DNA from: Microbacterium sufflavum
GTDB taxonomy: Bacteria; Actinomycetota; Actinomycetes; Actinomycetales; Microbacteriaceae
Length of the DNA: 64,000 bases
NCBI RefSeq assembly: GCF_023101165.1
Contig: NZ_CP078076.1
Span: forward strand, 3,038,001-3,102,000
Direction: 5' to 3'
The notes under the pieces were generated by a model. The model worked only from the letters and a program-made list of their open reading frames with translations, did not search any database and had not been told where the DNA came from. A program made the translations under genes and the position numbers. Shown in pieces: positions 29,618-38,707 of this stretch (the first letter of the stretch is position 1; every line of letters begins with the position of its first letter).

Positions 29618-30555
29618 TCCTCGGGGATCAGCGCGAGCTTGCCGCCGGGGTGACCGGTGGAGAGCAGCCGGTGCGCGGCCGGTGCCTCGGCGAGCGGGAA
29701 CGTGCGGGCGACCGGGACCACGAGGTCGCGGTTCTGCGCGAGCGCGAGGAGTTCGCTGCGCACCTCATCGCGGAAGCGGGCGCTGTCGGGCATCGACCCC
29801 GCGATCGCCAGAAGCCCGTCGGCGGAGGCCCGCGCGAAGTTCGCGATCGTGACGATGCGGCGGCGATCGGCCACCAGGGCGAGGGACACGTCGATCGCCT
29901 CGTCGGTGCCCACGGCGTCGAGCGCCGCAGCGATCGGGCCGTCCGTCAGTGCGGTCACCCGGTCGGCGAGACCCGGGCCGTACGCGACCGGAATCCCCCC
30001 GAAGCGTCGTACCTCATCGAAGCGGTCCGGCGCGGCGGTGCCGATCACTCGTACCTCGCGCAGCCGCGCCTGCTGCAGCACGCTGACCCCCACCGCTCCC
30101 GACGCCCCGTGCAGCAGGACCGTCTCGCCCGGCGCCGCACCGGTGACCGCGAGCATCTCGGCCGCCGTCGTGCCGACGAGCAGGAGGTTCGCGGCCTCGG
30201 GATGCGTGAGCGTCGTCGGCTTCGCGAACACCTTCGCGGCGGGCACGGTCACCTCGGTCGCATAACCGCCCTGCACGCGGAAGGCCACGACCTCATCGCC
30301 GACCTCGGCCGCACCGGAACCGATGCGGGTCGCGGGGCCGATGGCCGTGAGTTCGCCCGACACCTCGTACCCGATCGGCACCGGGAACTCGACCCCCGGA
30401 CGAGCTGCCGCGACATGCTTCGCATCGGCCGGATTCACCCCGGCCGCGCGGACGCGGATCGTGACCTCGCCCTCGCGCGGCGCCGCGGGGTCGTACTCCT
30501 CGAACTCCCACGACTGCGGAGACCCCGCCGCCGTCGCCACCCAGTGCTTCGCCAT
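29614..30555 (-). CDS. NADP-dependent quinone oxidoreductase-like alcohol dehydrogenase
   Basis: A 313-residue zinc-independent MDR-family enzyme. The GroES-like domain has AAGVNPADAKHV and PIGYEVSGELTAIG; the Rossmann motif is LLHGASGAVGVSVLQQA; the C-terminal GHPGGKLALIPED is typical of zeta-crystallin/QOR proteins. The structural-zinc Cys cluster is missing. ATG 30555 has an AAGGGCGGGG ribosome binding region; upstream in-frame Met codons lack one. Physiological substrate unknown. Confidence 0.9.
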   Translation of the reverse strand: MAKHWVATAAGSPQSWEFEEYDPAAPREGEVTIRVRAAGVNPADAKHVAAARPGVEFPVPIGYEVSGELTAIGPATRIGSGAAEVGDEVVAFRVQGGYATEVTVPAAKVFAKPTTLTHPEAANLLLVGTTAAEMLAVTGAAPGETVLLHGASGAVGVSVLQQARLREVRVIGTAAPDRFDEVRRFGGIPVAYGPGLADRVTALTDGPIAAALDAVGTDEAIDVSLALVADRRRIVTIANFARASADGLLAIAGSMPDSARFRDEVRSELLALAQNRDLVVPVARTFPLAEAPAAHRLLSTGHPGGKLALIPED

Positions 30556-30704
30556 GACCCCGCCCTTCGTCGATGCCTCCATCATGCTCCCGCGCGGGAC
30601 CGTGCGGCGCGTCAGTCGGCCGGTGAAGCCGCGTCCGAAGTGTCCGGTGGACCGTTCGCCACGTCGCGGAACCTCCGGATGACGAGGAAGTTCACCACGC
30701 GCGC

Positions 30705-31184
30705 TCAGAGGTAGCAGCGGATGTTGTTCGCCGAGCCGTAGACGTTGGCGGAGCCGTTCGCGTACGCCGTCGCGAGGACGGTGCTGCCGTTGCGGGCCTG
30801 GGCGTAGCCGGAGGTGCGCGCGTTGGCGATCGACCGGGTCACGAAGGTCGAGGGGATCGCGATGCTGCCGCAACTCCCCCAGCTGAGGATGCTGCCGGAG
30901 AGGTTGTACGCGGTGTACGCGCAGATGCGACCTGTGGAGCAGCTGCCCACGGACCGGGCGCTCAGCCCGGACGAGCCGGAAGCCGCCACGAACTCCATGT
31001 CGAGCTCGGGCCAGACGATGTGACCCGGCGCAACCAGCTCGCCGCCCGGAACCTCCTCGAGCAGCTGCGCCGCCTGCGGATCGACCGCATCCGGGTTCGC
31101 CGCCGCTGATGCCGCGGTAGGCACCCCGGTCAGCACCAGCACCAGGCCCACCAGGGTTGCCATCGTCGCGCGCGTACGCCTCAT
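30705..31184 (-). CDS. secreted peptidase-inhibitor-like protein (I36-type)
   Basis: A 159-residue precursor with a Sec signal (MRRTRATMATLVGLVLVLTG then ASAAA cleavage region), a pro-like acidic segment to about residue 75 and a C-terminal domain with four Cys: SVGSCSTGRICAYTAY, SWGSCGSI and NIRCYL. This Cys pattern and the Gly/Asn/Tyr-rich beta repeats resemble family I36 inhibitors related to the Streptomyces metalloproteinase inhibitor. Inhibition has to be inferred. Starts in an ATGA overlap with the preceding gene of the sigma operon. Confidence 0.72.
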   Translation of the reverse strand: MRRTRATMATLVGLVLVLTGVPTAASAAANPDAVDPQAAQLLEEVPGGELVAPGHIVWPELDMEFVAASGSSGLSARSVGSCSTGRICAYTAYNLSGSILSWGSCGSIAIPSTFVTRSIANARTSGYAQARNGSTVLATAYANGSANVYGSANNIRCYL

Positions 31185-32161
31185 TCGATCATCTCCTCGT
31201 CGAGATCCCACATGCGGTAGTCCGTGATCGAGCCAGGGGCCACGATCCCGTCGTCCACGAGCACCGTGCGCTCCACGCCCACGATGCGCCCGCTGTCGAG
31301 CGACACCAGCACGTCGTCGCTGACGGCACCGTCCGCGGCGATCACCCGGATGCCGGCGACCGGACGACCGAGCCGGTCCGTCGTCGCGCCCAGCGCCTGC
31401 GCACCGCCCGAGTCCTCGATGAGCGCGAGCAGCTCGGCGTGCTGCGCGTTCGTCAGCGTCCACTGCCCGAAGACGGAGGTGACCGCCGTCACCACGTCGA
31501 ACGCACTCGGCTCCCTCGGAAGCCCGAACGCCTCCAGCAGCGCCCGCACGTCGGCGGGCGTCTCTCCCGGCACCGCGACGACGGGCGTCACGAACTCGCC
31601 GGGTGCGTACGTGACGCGCGACGCCACCTCACCCGTGCTCACGACCTCGGCCTCCTGGTTGGCGACAGCGTCGCCCGGGTCGTAGGCGACACCGTTGATC
31701 GCGATCGCCTCTCCCGACAGGTCGTCGCTCCACTGGAACGTCGACAGCTGCGGCACGATCTCGGCCCGCCCGGCGTCGACGTCGACGGAGAACGACCACG
31801 ATGCGGCGCGCACGGAGCGCTCAGGCGTCTCCGGCTCGTGGAACACGCCGAGGTCGGTGTCGGCCGTCGCCACGGTCTCGGCGAGTGAGGCGGATCCGTC
31901 GAACGCGAGCGGGGTGGGTGTGCCCGCAACGGCCGCGCCCTGCGGCAGCAGCACCCCGAACGCGAGAGCAGCCGACGCCGCGACGGCGGTGAGTCCTGCC
32001 GCCCACCCGACTCGGCGCGCCCGGCGACGCTGCGGCTCCCGCGAACTGCGCAGGATGCGGTCGCGCGTCGCGATCGCCCGCGCGTCCGGTTCCGCGTCGC
32101 GCGGAGTCCGCGCCGGATCCGCAGCGGTGAGCGCTCGCTCGAGCAGGGCGTTGTCAGGCAT
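31181..32161 (-). CDS. single-pass membrane protein of an ECF sigma operon (CU044_5270-like)
   Basis: 326 residues: a cytoplasmic N-terminal part of about 50 residues (DARAIATRDRILRSSRE), one helix at about 53-75, and a large outside domain. The layout matches actinobacterial CU044_5270-family proteins encoded after ECF sigma genes. No zinc-binding HxxxCxxC anti-sigma motif is present, so an anti-sigma role is inferred from context. Starts 8 nt inside the sigma gene end (ATGCCTGA) and overlaps the secreted-protein gene by 4 nt. Confidence 0.72.
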   Translation of the reverse strand: MPDNALLERALTAADPARTPRDAEPDARAIATRDRILRSSREPQRRRARRVGWAAGLTAVAASAALAFGVLLPQGAAVAGTPTPLAFDGSASLAETVATADTDLGVFHEPETPERSVRAASWSFSVDVDAGRAEIVPQLSTFQWSDDLSGEAIAINGVAYDPGDAVANQEAEVVSTGEVASRVTYAPGEFVTPVVAVPGETPADVRALLEAFGLPREPSAFDVVTAVTSVFGQWTLTNAQHAELLALIEDSGGAQALGATTDRLGRPVAGIRVIAADGAVSDDVLVSLDSGRIVGVERTVLVDDGIVAPGSITDYRMWDLDEEMIE

Positions 32162-32681
32162 CACGCGTATCCGTCCCCTCCAGGCCCAGCGCCGCGCGAA
32201 GCCGATCCTCCGCCAGACGCAACGTCTTCCGTACCCGTGACTCCGATGCGCGCACCAGCTCCGCGATCTCCCCCACCGTGAGTCCATCCCAATACGTGAG
32301 CATGATGATACGCCGTTGGGCCGGGCTGAGGGTACCCACCGCGTGCAGCACCTCACTGCGGCCGACGAGCCCCAGCGGCGCCGGGTCGCCGGACAGCCCG
32401 TTGTGCAGCGCATCGAGTGCCCTGAGCCGGGTCGCCCCCCGTCGACCACGGGTGCGCAGACGACGGTCGGCCTCGCGCAGCAGCCACACCCGACCGGGCG
32501 GACGACTCGGTCGCAGACGCGACCACGCGGCCAGGAACACCTCCGACACGATCTCGGTGACCTCGTCGTCGTCACCGACCACGCCCTCGATGTGGTGGCG
32601 CACCGCCGCCCAGTGCTCGTCGAACACTCGTGTGAAGACCTCGTGCCGCAGCGTGTTCGGGTCCTCGCTGCGGCCGCTCAT
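32154..32681 (-). CDS. ECF RNA polymerase sigma factor
   Basis: A 175-residue sigma-70 family protein with region 2 (HEVFTRVFDEHWAAVRHHIEG, VTEIVSEVFLAAWSRL) and region 4 (LSPAQRRIIMLTYWDGLTV, then GEIAELVRASESRVRKTL as the helix-turn-helix). It heads a three-gene operon with a membrane protein and a secreted I36-like protein, downstream of era. No self-type promoter with a GGAAC motif is seen in the 54-nt gap, so it may be read through from era or from an unrecognised promoter. Confidence 0.88.
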   Translation of the reverse strand: MSGRSEDPNTLRHEVFTRVFDEHWAAVRHHIEGVVGDDDEVTEIVSEVFLAAWSRLRPSRPPGRVWLLREADRRLRTRGRRGATRLRALDALHNGLSGDPAPLGLVGRSEVLHAVGTLSPAQRRIIMLTYWDGLTVGEIAELVRASESRVRKTLRLAEDRLRAALGLEGTDTRDA

Positions 32682-32735
32682 GACCGCGGGGTCGGCGGTC
32701 TGCCCGCCGCCTTCGACGTCGTGCCCCGTCTCATC

Positions 32736-33632
32736 TCAGAACCCGAGTCGGCCGAGCTGCTTGGGGTCGCGCTGCCACTCCTTCGCGACCTTGACGTGCA
32801 GTCCGAGGAACACCCGCGTGCCCAGCAGGTCCTCAATGCCCGTCCTTGCGCGAGCGCCCACGTCGCGCAACCGCGAGCCCTTGTGGCCGATGATGATCGC
32901 CTTCTGGCTGTCGCGCTCCACCACGATCGACGCGTGCACGTCCGTCAGGTCGCTGTCCTCGCGGGGGGCGATGTCGTCCACGACCACGGCGATCGAGTGC
33001 GGGAGCTCATCGCGCACGCCGTCGAGCGCCGCCTCGCGGATGATCTCGGCGATGCGGTCCTCGTTCGACTCGTCCGTCGTGATCCCGGCCGGATACAGCG
33101 CGGGTCCCTCCGGCATGAGCTGCAGGATCTCGTCGGCGAGCACATCGAGCTGATCGCGCGTCAGTGCCGAGAGCGGGATGACGGCCGCCCAGTCCTCACG
33201 CAGCGAGTCGACCTCCATGAGGCGCTCCGTGATCTCGTCGCGCCCCGCCGCATCGGTCTTCGTGACGATCGCGATCTTCTGCGCACGCGGGTAGCCGTCG
33301 AGCGAGGCGGCGATGCGACGATCGCCCGGCCCGACCTTCTCGGTCGCCGGCACGCAGAACCCGATCACGTCGACGTCGCCCAGGACCTGCTCGACCAGGT
33401 CGTTCAAACGCTCGCCCAGGAGGGTGCGCGGCTTGTGGATGCCGGGGGTGTCCACGATCACGAGCTGCCCGTCCGGGCGGTTCAGGATGCCGCGGATCGC
33501 GCGCCGCGTCGTCTGCGGCTTCTCGCTCGTGATCGCGATCTTGTCGCCCACCAGCGCGTTCGTCAGGGTGGACTTGCCGACGTTCGGCCGACCGACGAAG
33601 GTCACGAATCCGCTCCGGGTGTCCTCAGTCAT
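32736..33632 (-). CDS. era: GTPase Era
   Basis: Ribosome-assembly GTPase that binds the 3' end of 16S rRNA. 298 residues with G1 GRPNVGKS at 14-21, G2 near TTRRAIRG, G3 DTPG, G4 TKTD and a C-terminal KH domain with SQKAIIIGHKGSRLRDVG. ATG 33632 overlaps the corC stop by 8 nt (ATGACTGA). Last member of the conserved lepA-to-era run. Confidence 0.97.
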   Translation of the reverse strand: MTEDTRSGFVTFVGRPNVGKSTLTNALVGDKIAITSEKPQTTRRAIRGILNRPDGQLVIVDTPGIHKPRTLLGERLNDLVEQVLGDVDVIGFCVPATEKVGPGDRRIAASLDGYPRAQKIAIVTKTDAAGRDEITERLMEVDSLREDWAAVIPLSALTRDQLDVLADEILQLMPEGPALYPAGITTDESNEDRIAEIIREAALDGVRDELPHSIAVVVDDIAPREDSDLTDVHASIVVERDSQKAIIIGHKGSRLRDVGARARTGIEDLLGTRVFLGLHVKVAKEWQRDPKQLGRLGF

Positions 33633-34917
33633 CGCGTCGCTCTCCTTCTTCCTGCACCTCGTCCGCCACCGCGGCCCTCTCGACGAAGACCGTCGCGATC
33701 CCGCGGCCGCGCCCCCGAGAGGCCCCGCCGGTGAGGACCAGACCGTCCACGACCGCCGTCGCCCCGGGCTGCGGCACCTGTCCGAGCGCCTTGCCGAGCA
33801 GACCGCCGATCGAGTCGACGTCCTCATCCTCGAGCTCGAGGCCGAACAGGTCGCCGACGTCTTCCAGCGACAGCCGGGAGCTGACGCGGTAGCGTCCGGC
33901 ACCGAGATCCACGAACTCCGCGGATACCTGATCGTACTCGTCGGAGATCTCGCCGACGAGCTCCTCGATCAGGTCCTCCAGCGTCACGAGGCCGGAGATC
34001 CCGCCGTGCTCGTCGATCACCAGGCAGACGTGCACCGCGTCGCGCTTCATCTGCTGCAGCAGGGTCTCGGCGCGCATCGACTCCGGCACGAACGTCGCGG
34101 GGCGGGCGATCGGGCGGATCGACGCCGCGCGCCAGGCCAGGTCGTCGCGGTAGGCGAACTGCACCAGATCCTTCAGATACAGCACCCCGACCACGTCGTC
34201 GGCCTCGTCGTCCACGACCGGCATGCGCGACACCCCGCGCTGCAGGAACAGCGACATGGCCTCGTCGGTGGTGGCCTCCGCGTCCACGGTGACCATCTCG
34301 GTGCGCGGCACCATCACCGCCCGCACGAACTGGTCGGTGAAGTCGAACACCGAGTGGATGAGATCGCGGTCGTCCTCCTCGATGAGGTCGTTCGACGCGG
34401 CCTCGTCGACCATGCTCAGCAGCTGATCCTCGCTCGAGAACGAGCTGCGACCCGTGCCGGGCGTGACCCGGTTGCCGAGCACGACCAGCCCCTGGGCGAG
34501 CGGGCCGAGGATGATGCGCAGACCGCGCACGATGCCCGCGCTCCCGCGGATCATGGCCTCGGCGTGCTGGTGGCCGAACGTGCGCGGACTGGCGCCGACG
34601 AGCACGAACGTGATGCCCGTCATCAGGATGGCCGCGGCGAGCATCGCCCACCAGATGCTCTCGAACATGATCGTGAACGCCACCGTGACGAGCACGGCCG
34701 CGGTGACCTCCGCGAGCACCCGGATGAACGCGACCGCGTTGACGTGCGCGTCGAGGTCGGCGGCGATCCGCTCGAGCGCCTTCGCCCGTCGCCCCTCGGT
34801 CGCCAGATCCGCGAGGCCGGCCCGGGACGTGACGCCGTAGGCGGCGTCGATCGCAGCCATGAGGCCGCCGAAGGCCACCAGCAGCACGGCGGCGATCAGC
34901 AGCAGGATCTCCGTCAT
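33625..34917 (-). CDS. CorC/HlyC-type hemolysin family protein (CNNM, CBS domains)
   Basis: 430 residues: an N-terminal CNNM (DUF21) membrane region with about three to four helices to residue 140, two CBS domains (around 195-320, with VMVPRTEMVTVDAEATTDEAM and VCLVIDEHGGISGLVTLEDLIEELVGEI-type signature), and a C-terminal CorC_HlyC domain. Relatives act in Mg or Co efflux; the name hemolysin is historical. Between ybeY and era with ATGA overlaps on both sides. Confidence 0.93.
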   Translation of the reverse strand: MTEILLLIAAVLLVAFGGLMAAIDAAYGVTSRAGLADLATEGRRAKALERIAADLDAHVNAVAFIRVLAEVTAAVLVTVAFTIMFESIWWAMLAAAILMTGITFVLVGASPRTFGHQHAEAMIRGSAGIVRGLRIILGPLAQGLVVLGNRVTPGTGRSSFSSEDQLLSMVDEAASNDLIEEDDRDLIHSVFDFTDQFVRAVMVPRTEMVTVDAEATTDEAMSLFLQRGVSRMPVVDDEADDVVGVLYLKDLVQFAYRDDLAWRAASIRPIARPATFVPESMRAETLLQQMKRDAVHVCLVIDEHGGISGLVTLEDLIEELVGEISDEYDQVSAEFVDLGAGRYRVSSRLSLEDVGDLFGLELEDEDVDSIGGLLGKALGQVPQPGATAVVDGLVLTGGASRGRGRGIATVFVERAAVADEVQEEGERRDD

Positions 34918-35375
34918 CGGCGGCGGCGCTCGGACACGGCGAAGCCCTGGATCAGCTGCTTCTGGAGTCCGAACATCTCCCGCTCCTCCTCCGGCTCCGC
35001 GTGATCGAAGCCGAGCAGGTGCAGCAGACCGTGCGTGGTGAGCAGGATCAGCTCGTCCATCAGGGTGTGGCCGGCCGCCTGCGCCTGGGTCTCCGCCACC
35101 TGCGGGCACAGCACGATATCGCCCAGCAGGCCGGGAGGCGTCGGGCGGTCCTCGGTGCCGGGGCGCAGCTCGTCCATCGGGAAGCTGAGCACGTCGGTCG
35201 GGCCCGGCTCGTCCATCCACTGCACGTGCAGCGCCTCCATGGCGCCCTCGTCGACCAGCACGATCGCCACCTCGGCGTCCGGGCTGACGTGCAGCTGCTC
35301 CAGGTTGAAGTCGGTGAGCCGCTGCAGCACCGTCTCGTCGACGTCGATCGCCGACTCGTTGTTGATCTCGATCAT
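34914..35375 (-). CDS. ybeY: rRNA maturation endonuclease YbeY
   Basis: A 153-residue metal-dependent RNase acting in 16S rRNA 3' maturation and ribosome quality control. The zinc motif HGLLHLLGFDH gives His115, His119 and His125; GPTDVLSFPMDE is the other conserved block. ATG 35375 overlaps the phoH end by 4 nt. Order phoH-ybeY-corC-era is conserved widely in bacteria. Confidence 0.97.
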   Translation of the reverse strand: MIEINNESAIDVDETVLQRLTDFNLEQLHVSPDAEVAIVLVDEGAMEALHVQWMDEPGPTDVLSFPMDELRPGTEDRPTPPGLLGDIVLCPQVAETQAQAAGHTLMDELILLTTHGLLHLLGFDHAEPEEEREMFGLQKQLIQGFAVSERRRR

Positions 35376-36454
35376 GAGAGCCCCCGTTTCGGCATCCGGT
35401 CGCGTGGTCCTGGTCGCTGCGCCCCGCGGCGCTCGGCCCTGTTGGCGAACTCCGCGGCCTGCTCGCGCTCGAACCGCTGCGCCGTGCGCTTCTCGTCGTA
35501 CTCGCTGTACGCGTCGACGATGCGCCCCACGAGCGAGTGCCGCACCACGTCGTCGCTGGTCAGCCGGGTGAAGTGGATGTCGTCGATCCCGTCGAGCACC
35601 CGCGTCACGAGCCGCAGTCCCGAAGACCCCTGCGGCAGGTCGACCTGGGTGATGTCGCCCGTGACGACCATCTTGGTGCCGAAGCCCAGCCGCGTCAGGA
35701 ACATCTTCATCTGCTCCGGGGTGGTGTTCTGCGCCTCGTCGAGCACCACGAACGAGTCGTTGAGCGTGCGACCGCGCATGTACGCGAGCGGCGCCACCTC
35801 GATCGTCCCCGTGGCCATCAGGCGCGGCACGATCTCCGGGTCCATCATCTCGTTCAGCGCGTCGTACAGCGGGCGCAGGTACGGGTCGATCTTGTCGGTG
35901 AGCGTGCCGGGCAGGAACCCCAGCCGCTCCCCCGCCTCCACCGCCGGACGGGTGAGGATGATGCGCGTGACCTCCTTGCGCTGCAGCGCCTGCACGGCCT
36001 TCGCCATCGCCAGGTAGGTCTTTCCGGTACCGGCCGGGCCGATACCGAACACGATCGTGTTCTCCTCGATCGCGTCGACGTACTCCTTCTGTCCGAGCGT
36101 CTTCGGGCGGATCACCTTGCCACGGGTCGACAGGATCGCCTCGCCGAGCACCTCGCTCGGGCGCGGACCGCCCTCGGTGCGGAGCATGCGTGCCGAGCTG
36201 GACACGTCGCTGGGCGCCAGGTCGTGACCGGCCTTCGTCATCGCCAGCAGCTCGTCGACGAGGTTCTTCGCCTTCGCGACGGCGTCGCGCTCGCCCGTCA
36301 GGGTGATCTCGTTGCCGCGGACGAGCACCTGCACATCGCGGTGCTCGCGTTCCAGCATCCGCAGCAGGCGGTCCTGCGGACCGAGCAGCTGCACCATCGC
36401 GACACCGTCCACGTAGATGCGTTCGGTGACGGTTTCCTGATCGTCAGAAGCCAA
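35372..36454 (-). CDS. phoH: PhoH family ATPase
   Basis: A 360-residue PhoH-like protein: N-terminal KH-like region (about 15-75), then the P-loop GIGPAGTGKTYLAMA, VRPAVEAGERLGFLPG-like segment (here TRPAVEAGERLGFLPG) and Walker B FVVLDEAQNTTPEQM. Linked with ybeY in RNA metabolism. The only sensible start is TTG 36454 (LASDDQETVTERIYVDG), which has AGGAG 10 nt upstream inside the hinT coding sequence and lies 11 nt inside that gene's end. Confidence 0.93.
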   Translation of the reverse strand: MASDDQETVTERIYVDGVAMVQLLGPQDRLLRMLEREHRDVQVLVRGNEITLTGERDAVAKAKNLVDELLAMTKAGHDLAPSDVSSSARMLRTEGGPRPSEVLGEAILSTRGKVIRPKTLGQKEYVDAIEENTIVFGIGPAGTGKTYLAMAKAVQALQRKEVTRIILTRPAVEAGERLGFLPGTLTDKIDPYLRPLYDALNEMMDPEIVPRLMATGTIEVAPLAYMRGRTLNDSFVVLDEAQNTTPEQMKMFLTRLGFGTKMVVTGDITQVDLPQGSSGLRLVTRVLDGIDDIHFTRLTSDDVVRHSLVGRIVDAYSEYDEKRTAQRFEREQAAEFANRAERRGAQRPGPRDRMPKRGLS

Positions 36455-36791
36455 CGAGCTTGTTCTCCTCGAGATTGCCGAGCACATGGGCGTGCACGTG
36501 GAAGACGGACTGGGCGGCGCTCGCGCCGTTGTTGAAGATGAGGCGGTACTCGCCGTTGGCGTGCTCGTCGGCGATGCGCTTCGCTGCCGCGACCATCTCG
36601 GCCAGCAGACCCGGGTCACCCGCCGCGAGCTCCGTCACGTCGCGGTACTCCTCGGTCTTCGGGATCACGAGCGCGTGCAGCGGAGCCTGCGGGTTGATGT
36701 CGCGGATCACGAACACCCGACCCGCATCGAGCAGGATCTCGCCGGGGATGTCCCCGTTCAGGATGCGCGTGAAGATCGAGTGTTCGCTCAT
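36444..36791 (-). CDS. histidine triad (HIT) family hydrolase, HinT-like
   Basis: A 115-residue nucleotide-binding hydrolase of the HinT branch (purine nucleoside phosphoramidates). The triad HVHAH places His98, His100 and His102, with FNNGASAAQSVFH before it and DINPQAPLHALVIPK earlier in the fold. The 3' end carries the Shine-Dalgarno for phoH in codons for Glu-Glu-Asn. 37 nt separate it from rsmE. Confidence 0.95.
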   Translation of the reverse strand: MSEHSIFTRILNGDIPGEILLDAGRVFVIRDINPQAPLHALVIPKTEEYRDVTELAAGDPGLLAEMVAAAKRIADEHANGEYRLIFNNGASAAQSVFHVHAHVLGNLEENKLVGF

Positions 36792-36828
36792 GCGTTCAGC
36801 TTACCGGGGCCCCTGCACGCGGCGGCGG

Positions 36829-37557
36829 TCACCAGCGGCCGAGAGCGACCGACAGCACCGCGATCGCCGCCGGTCCGGCCGTGGACGTGCGCAGCACCGT
36901 GTCGCCGAGGAGCACGCGCTCCGCGCCCGCCGCCGTGAGCCGCTCCAGCTCCTCGGCGGAGATGCCGCCCTCGGGCCCCACCACCAGCACGAGGTCGCGG
37001 CCGTCGGGCTCCAGGTCGGACAGCCGCCCTGGCGCGGTCGGGTCGAGCAGCAGCACCCGCTGCTGCGCCGCGCGCGCCGCCAGCTGCGCGGTCGACTCGA
37101 CCGGCGCGACCTCCGGCACCCATGCGCGATGGGCCTGCTTGGCCGCCTCGCGCACGATCGTCGCCCAGCGCTCGCGACCCTTCGCCGCCTTGGGCCCCTC
37201 CCAGCGCGAGATGCTGCGACCCGCCTGCCACGGCACGATCTCGTCCACGCCGAGCTCGCACGCCGCCTGCACCGCGAGCTCGTCACGGTCGCCCTTCGCG
37301 AGCGCCTGCACCAGCACGACCCTCGGCGACGGCGCCGGCGACTCCGCGCGCTCCTGCACCCGCACCTCGACGCGCGACGGCGAGACCTCCTCCGCGACAC
37401 CGGTCAGCCACACGCCGCGGCCGTCCCCCACCGTCACGGCCTCGCCGACGCGCAGCCGACGCACCACGGCCGCGTGCTTCGCCTCGGCGCCGGTCAGCGT
37501 GACCACGTCGCCGACGGCCGCGCCTCCCGCCGTCTCGACAAGGAAGTGGAGCGCCAC
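36829..37557 (-). CDS. rsmE: 16S rRNA (uracil1498-N3)-methyltransferase RsmE
   Basis: SPOUT-fold methyltransferase that modifies U1498 of 16S rRNA. 242 residues, N-terminal PUA-like domain (MALHFLVE, KHAAVVRRLRVGEAV) and C-terminal knotted domain with LVVGPEGGISAEELE and LGDTVLRTSTAGPAAI. GTG 37557 begins 2 nt after the dnaJ stop. Operon with dnaJ upstream. Confidence 0.96.
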   Translation of the reverse strand: MALHFLVETAGGAAVGDVVTLTGAEAKHAAVVRRLRVGEAVTVGDGRGVWLTGVAEEVSPSRVEVRVQERAESPAPSPRVVLVQALAKGDRDELAVQAACELGVDEIVPWQAGRSISRWEGPKAAKGRERWATIVREAAKQAHRAWVPEVAPVESTAQLAARAAQQRVLLLDPTAPGRLSDLEPDGRDLVLVVGPEGGISAEELERLTAAGAERVLLGDTVLRTSTAGPAAIAVLSVALGRW

Positions 37558-37559
37558 GA

Positions 37560-38675
37560 TCAGTGTCCGCGGAACCGGTCGCGCAGCTTCGAGAACAGCC
37601 CCTGCTGGAACTGGGCGAGCTGCGGGGCCGGAGCCTTCGCCTTCTTCGCGAAGTCCTCGATGAGCTTGCGCTGCGACGCGTCGAGCTTCGTGGGTGTCAC
37701 GACCTGCACGCCCACCCGCAGGTCGCCGCGCTGGGTGCCGCGCAGCGGCGTGATGCCGCGGCCCTTGATCGTCAGCACGTCGCCGGACTGCACACCGGGG
37801 CGGATCTCCAGGTCGACCTCGCCGTCCAGGCCCTCGATCGACGTGTCGGTGCCGAGGATCGCATCGGTCATCGACACCTCGAGCGTCGCGAGGAGGTCGT
37901 CGCCCTCCCTGCTGAACGCGGGGTGCGGGGTGACCGTGACCTCCACGTACAGGTCGCCGTTGGGGCCACCGGCGCGACCGACCTCACCGGAGCCGGGCAG
38001 CTGCAGCCGCAGTCCGGTCTCCACGCCGGCGGGGATGTCGAGCGACACGGTGCGCCGCGAGCGCACGCGCCCCTGTCCGCCGCACGTGCCGCACGGATAC
38101 GGGATGGTGGTGCCGTAGCCCTCGCACGTGCCGCACGGCTGCGAGGTGACGACGTTGCCGAGCAGGCTGCGCACCTGACGCTGCACGTGGCCGGTGCCGC
38201 CGCAGATGTCGCACGTGACGGGCGACGTGCCCTCCTGGCAGCACGAGCCCTGACACGTCTCGCACAGCACCGCGGTGTCGACCTCGATGTCGCGGTGCGC
38301 GCCGAACACGACGTCGCCCAGCTCGAGCGTCACGCGCACCAGGGCGTCCTGACCGCGCTCGCGCCGCGACCGGGGTCGGGCTCCGCGGCCACCGCCCTGC
38401 GCCGCGCCGAAGAACGTCTCGAAGATGTCGCCGAACCCGCCGAAGCCGCCGAAGTTGCCCGCGGCGCCGTCACCGCCGCCCATGTCGTAACGGCGTCGCG
38501 ACTCCTCGTCGCTGAGCACGTCGTACGCGTGGGTGACGAGCTTGAACCGCTCGGCCGCGTCCTCGCCCGGATTCACGTCCGGGTGGAGCTGCCGCGCCAG
38601 TCGGCGGTACGCCTTCTTGATCTCATCCGTGGAAGCGTCCCGGGACACCCCGAGAACCTCATAGTGGTCCGCCAC
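37560..38675 (-). CDS. dnaJ: molecular chaperone DnaJ (DnaJ2 type)
   Basis: DnaK co-chaperone, 371 residues. J domain (1-65) with HPD in QLHPDVNPG, a Gly/Phe stretch [15 protein letters not shown], four Cys-rich repeats and a C-terminal substrate domain. Repeats 2-4 are normal ([24 protein letters not shown]); the first reads CETCQGSCC, with Cys where Gly is usual. GTG 38675 has AAGGGCG 6 nt upstream. Directly after hrcA, so probably in its CIRCE-controlled operon. Confidence 0.96.
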   Translation of the reverse strand: MADHYEVLGVSRDASTDEIKKAYRRLARQLHPDVNPGEDAAERFKLVTHAYDVLSDEESRRRYDMGGGDGAAGNFGGFGGFGDIFETFFGAAQGGGRGARPRSRRERGQDALVRVTLELGDVVFGAHRDIEVDTAVLCETCQGSCCQEGTSPVTCDICGGTGHVQRQVRSLLGNVVTSQPCGTCEGYGTTIPYPCGTCGGQGRVRSRRTVSLDIPAGVETGLRLQLPGSGEVGRAGGPNGDLYVEVTVTPHPAFSREGDDLLATLEVSMTDAILGTDTSIEGLDGEVDLEIRPGVQSGDVLTIKGRGITPLRGTQRGDLRVGVQVVTPTKLDASQRKLIEDFAKKAKAPAPQLAQFQQGLFSKLRDRFRGH

Positions 38676-38707
38676 AATCGCCCTTCTGCGTGTTCCGTGG
38701 GGCCGCG

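Noticed and set aside
36444..36791. HIT protein as galactose-1-phosphate uridylyltransferase
   Set aside because: Length, HVHAH triad and genome context with phoH and rsmE fit the HinT branch.
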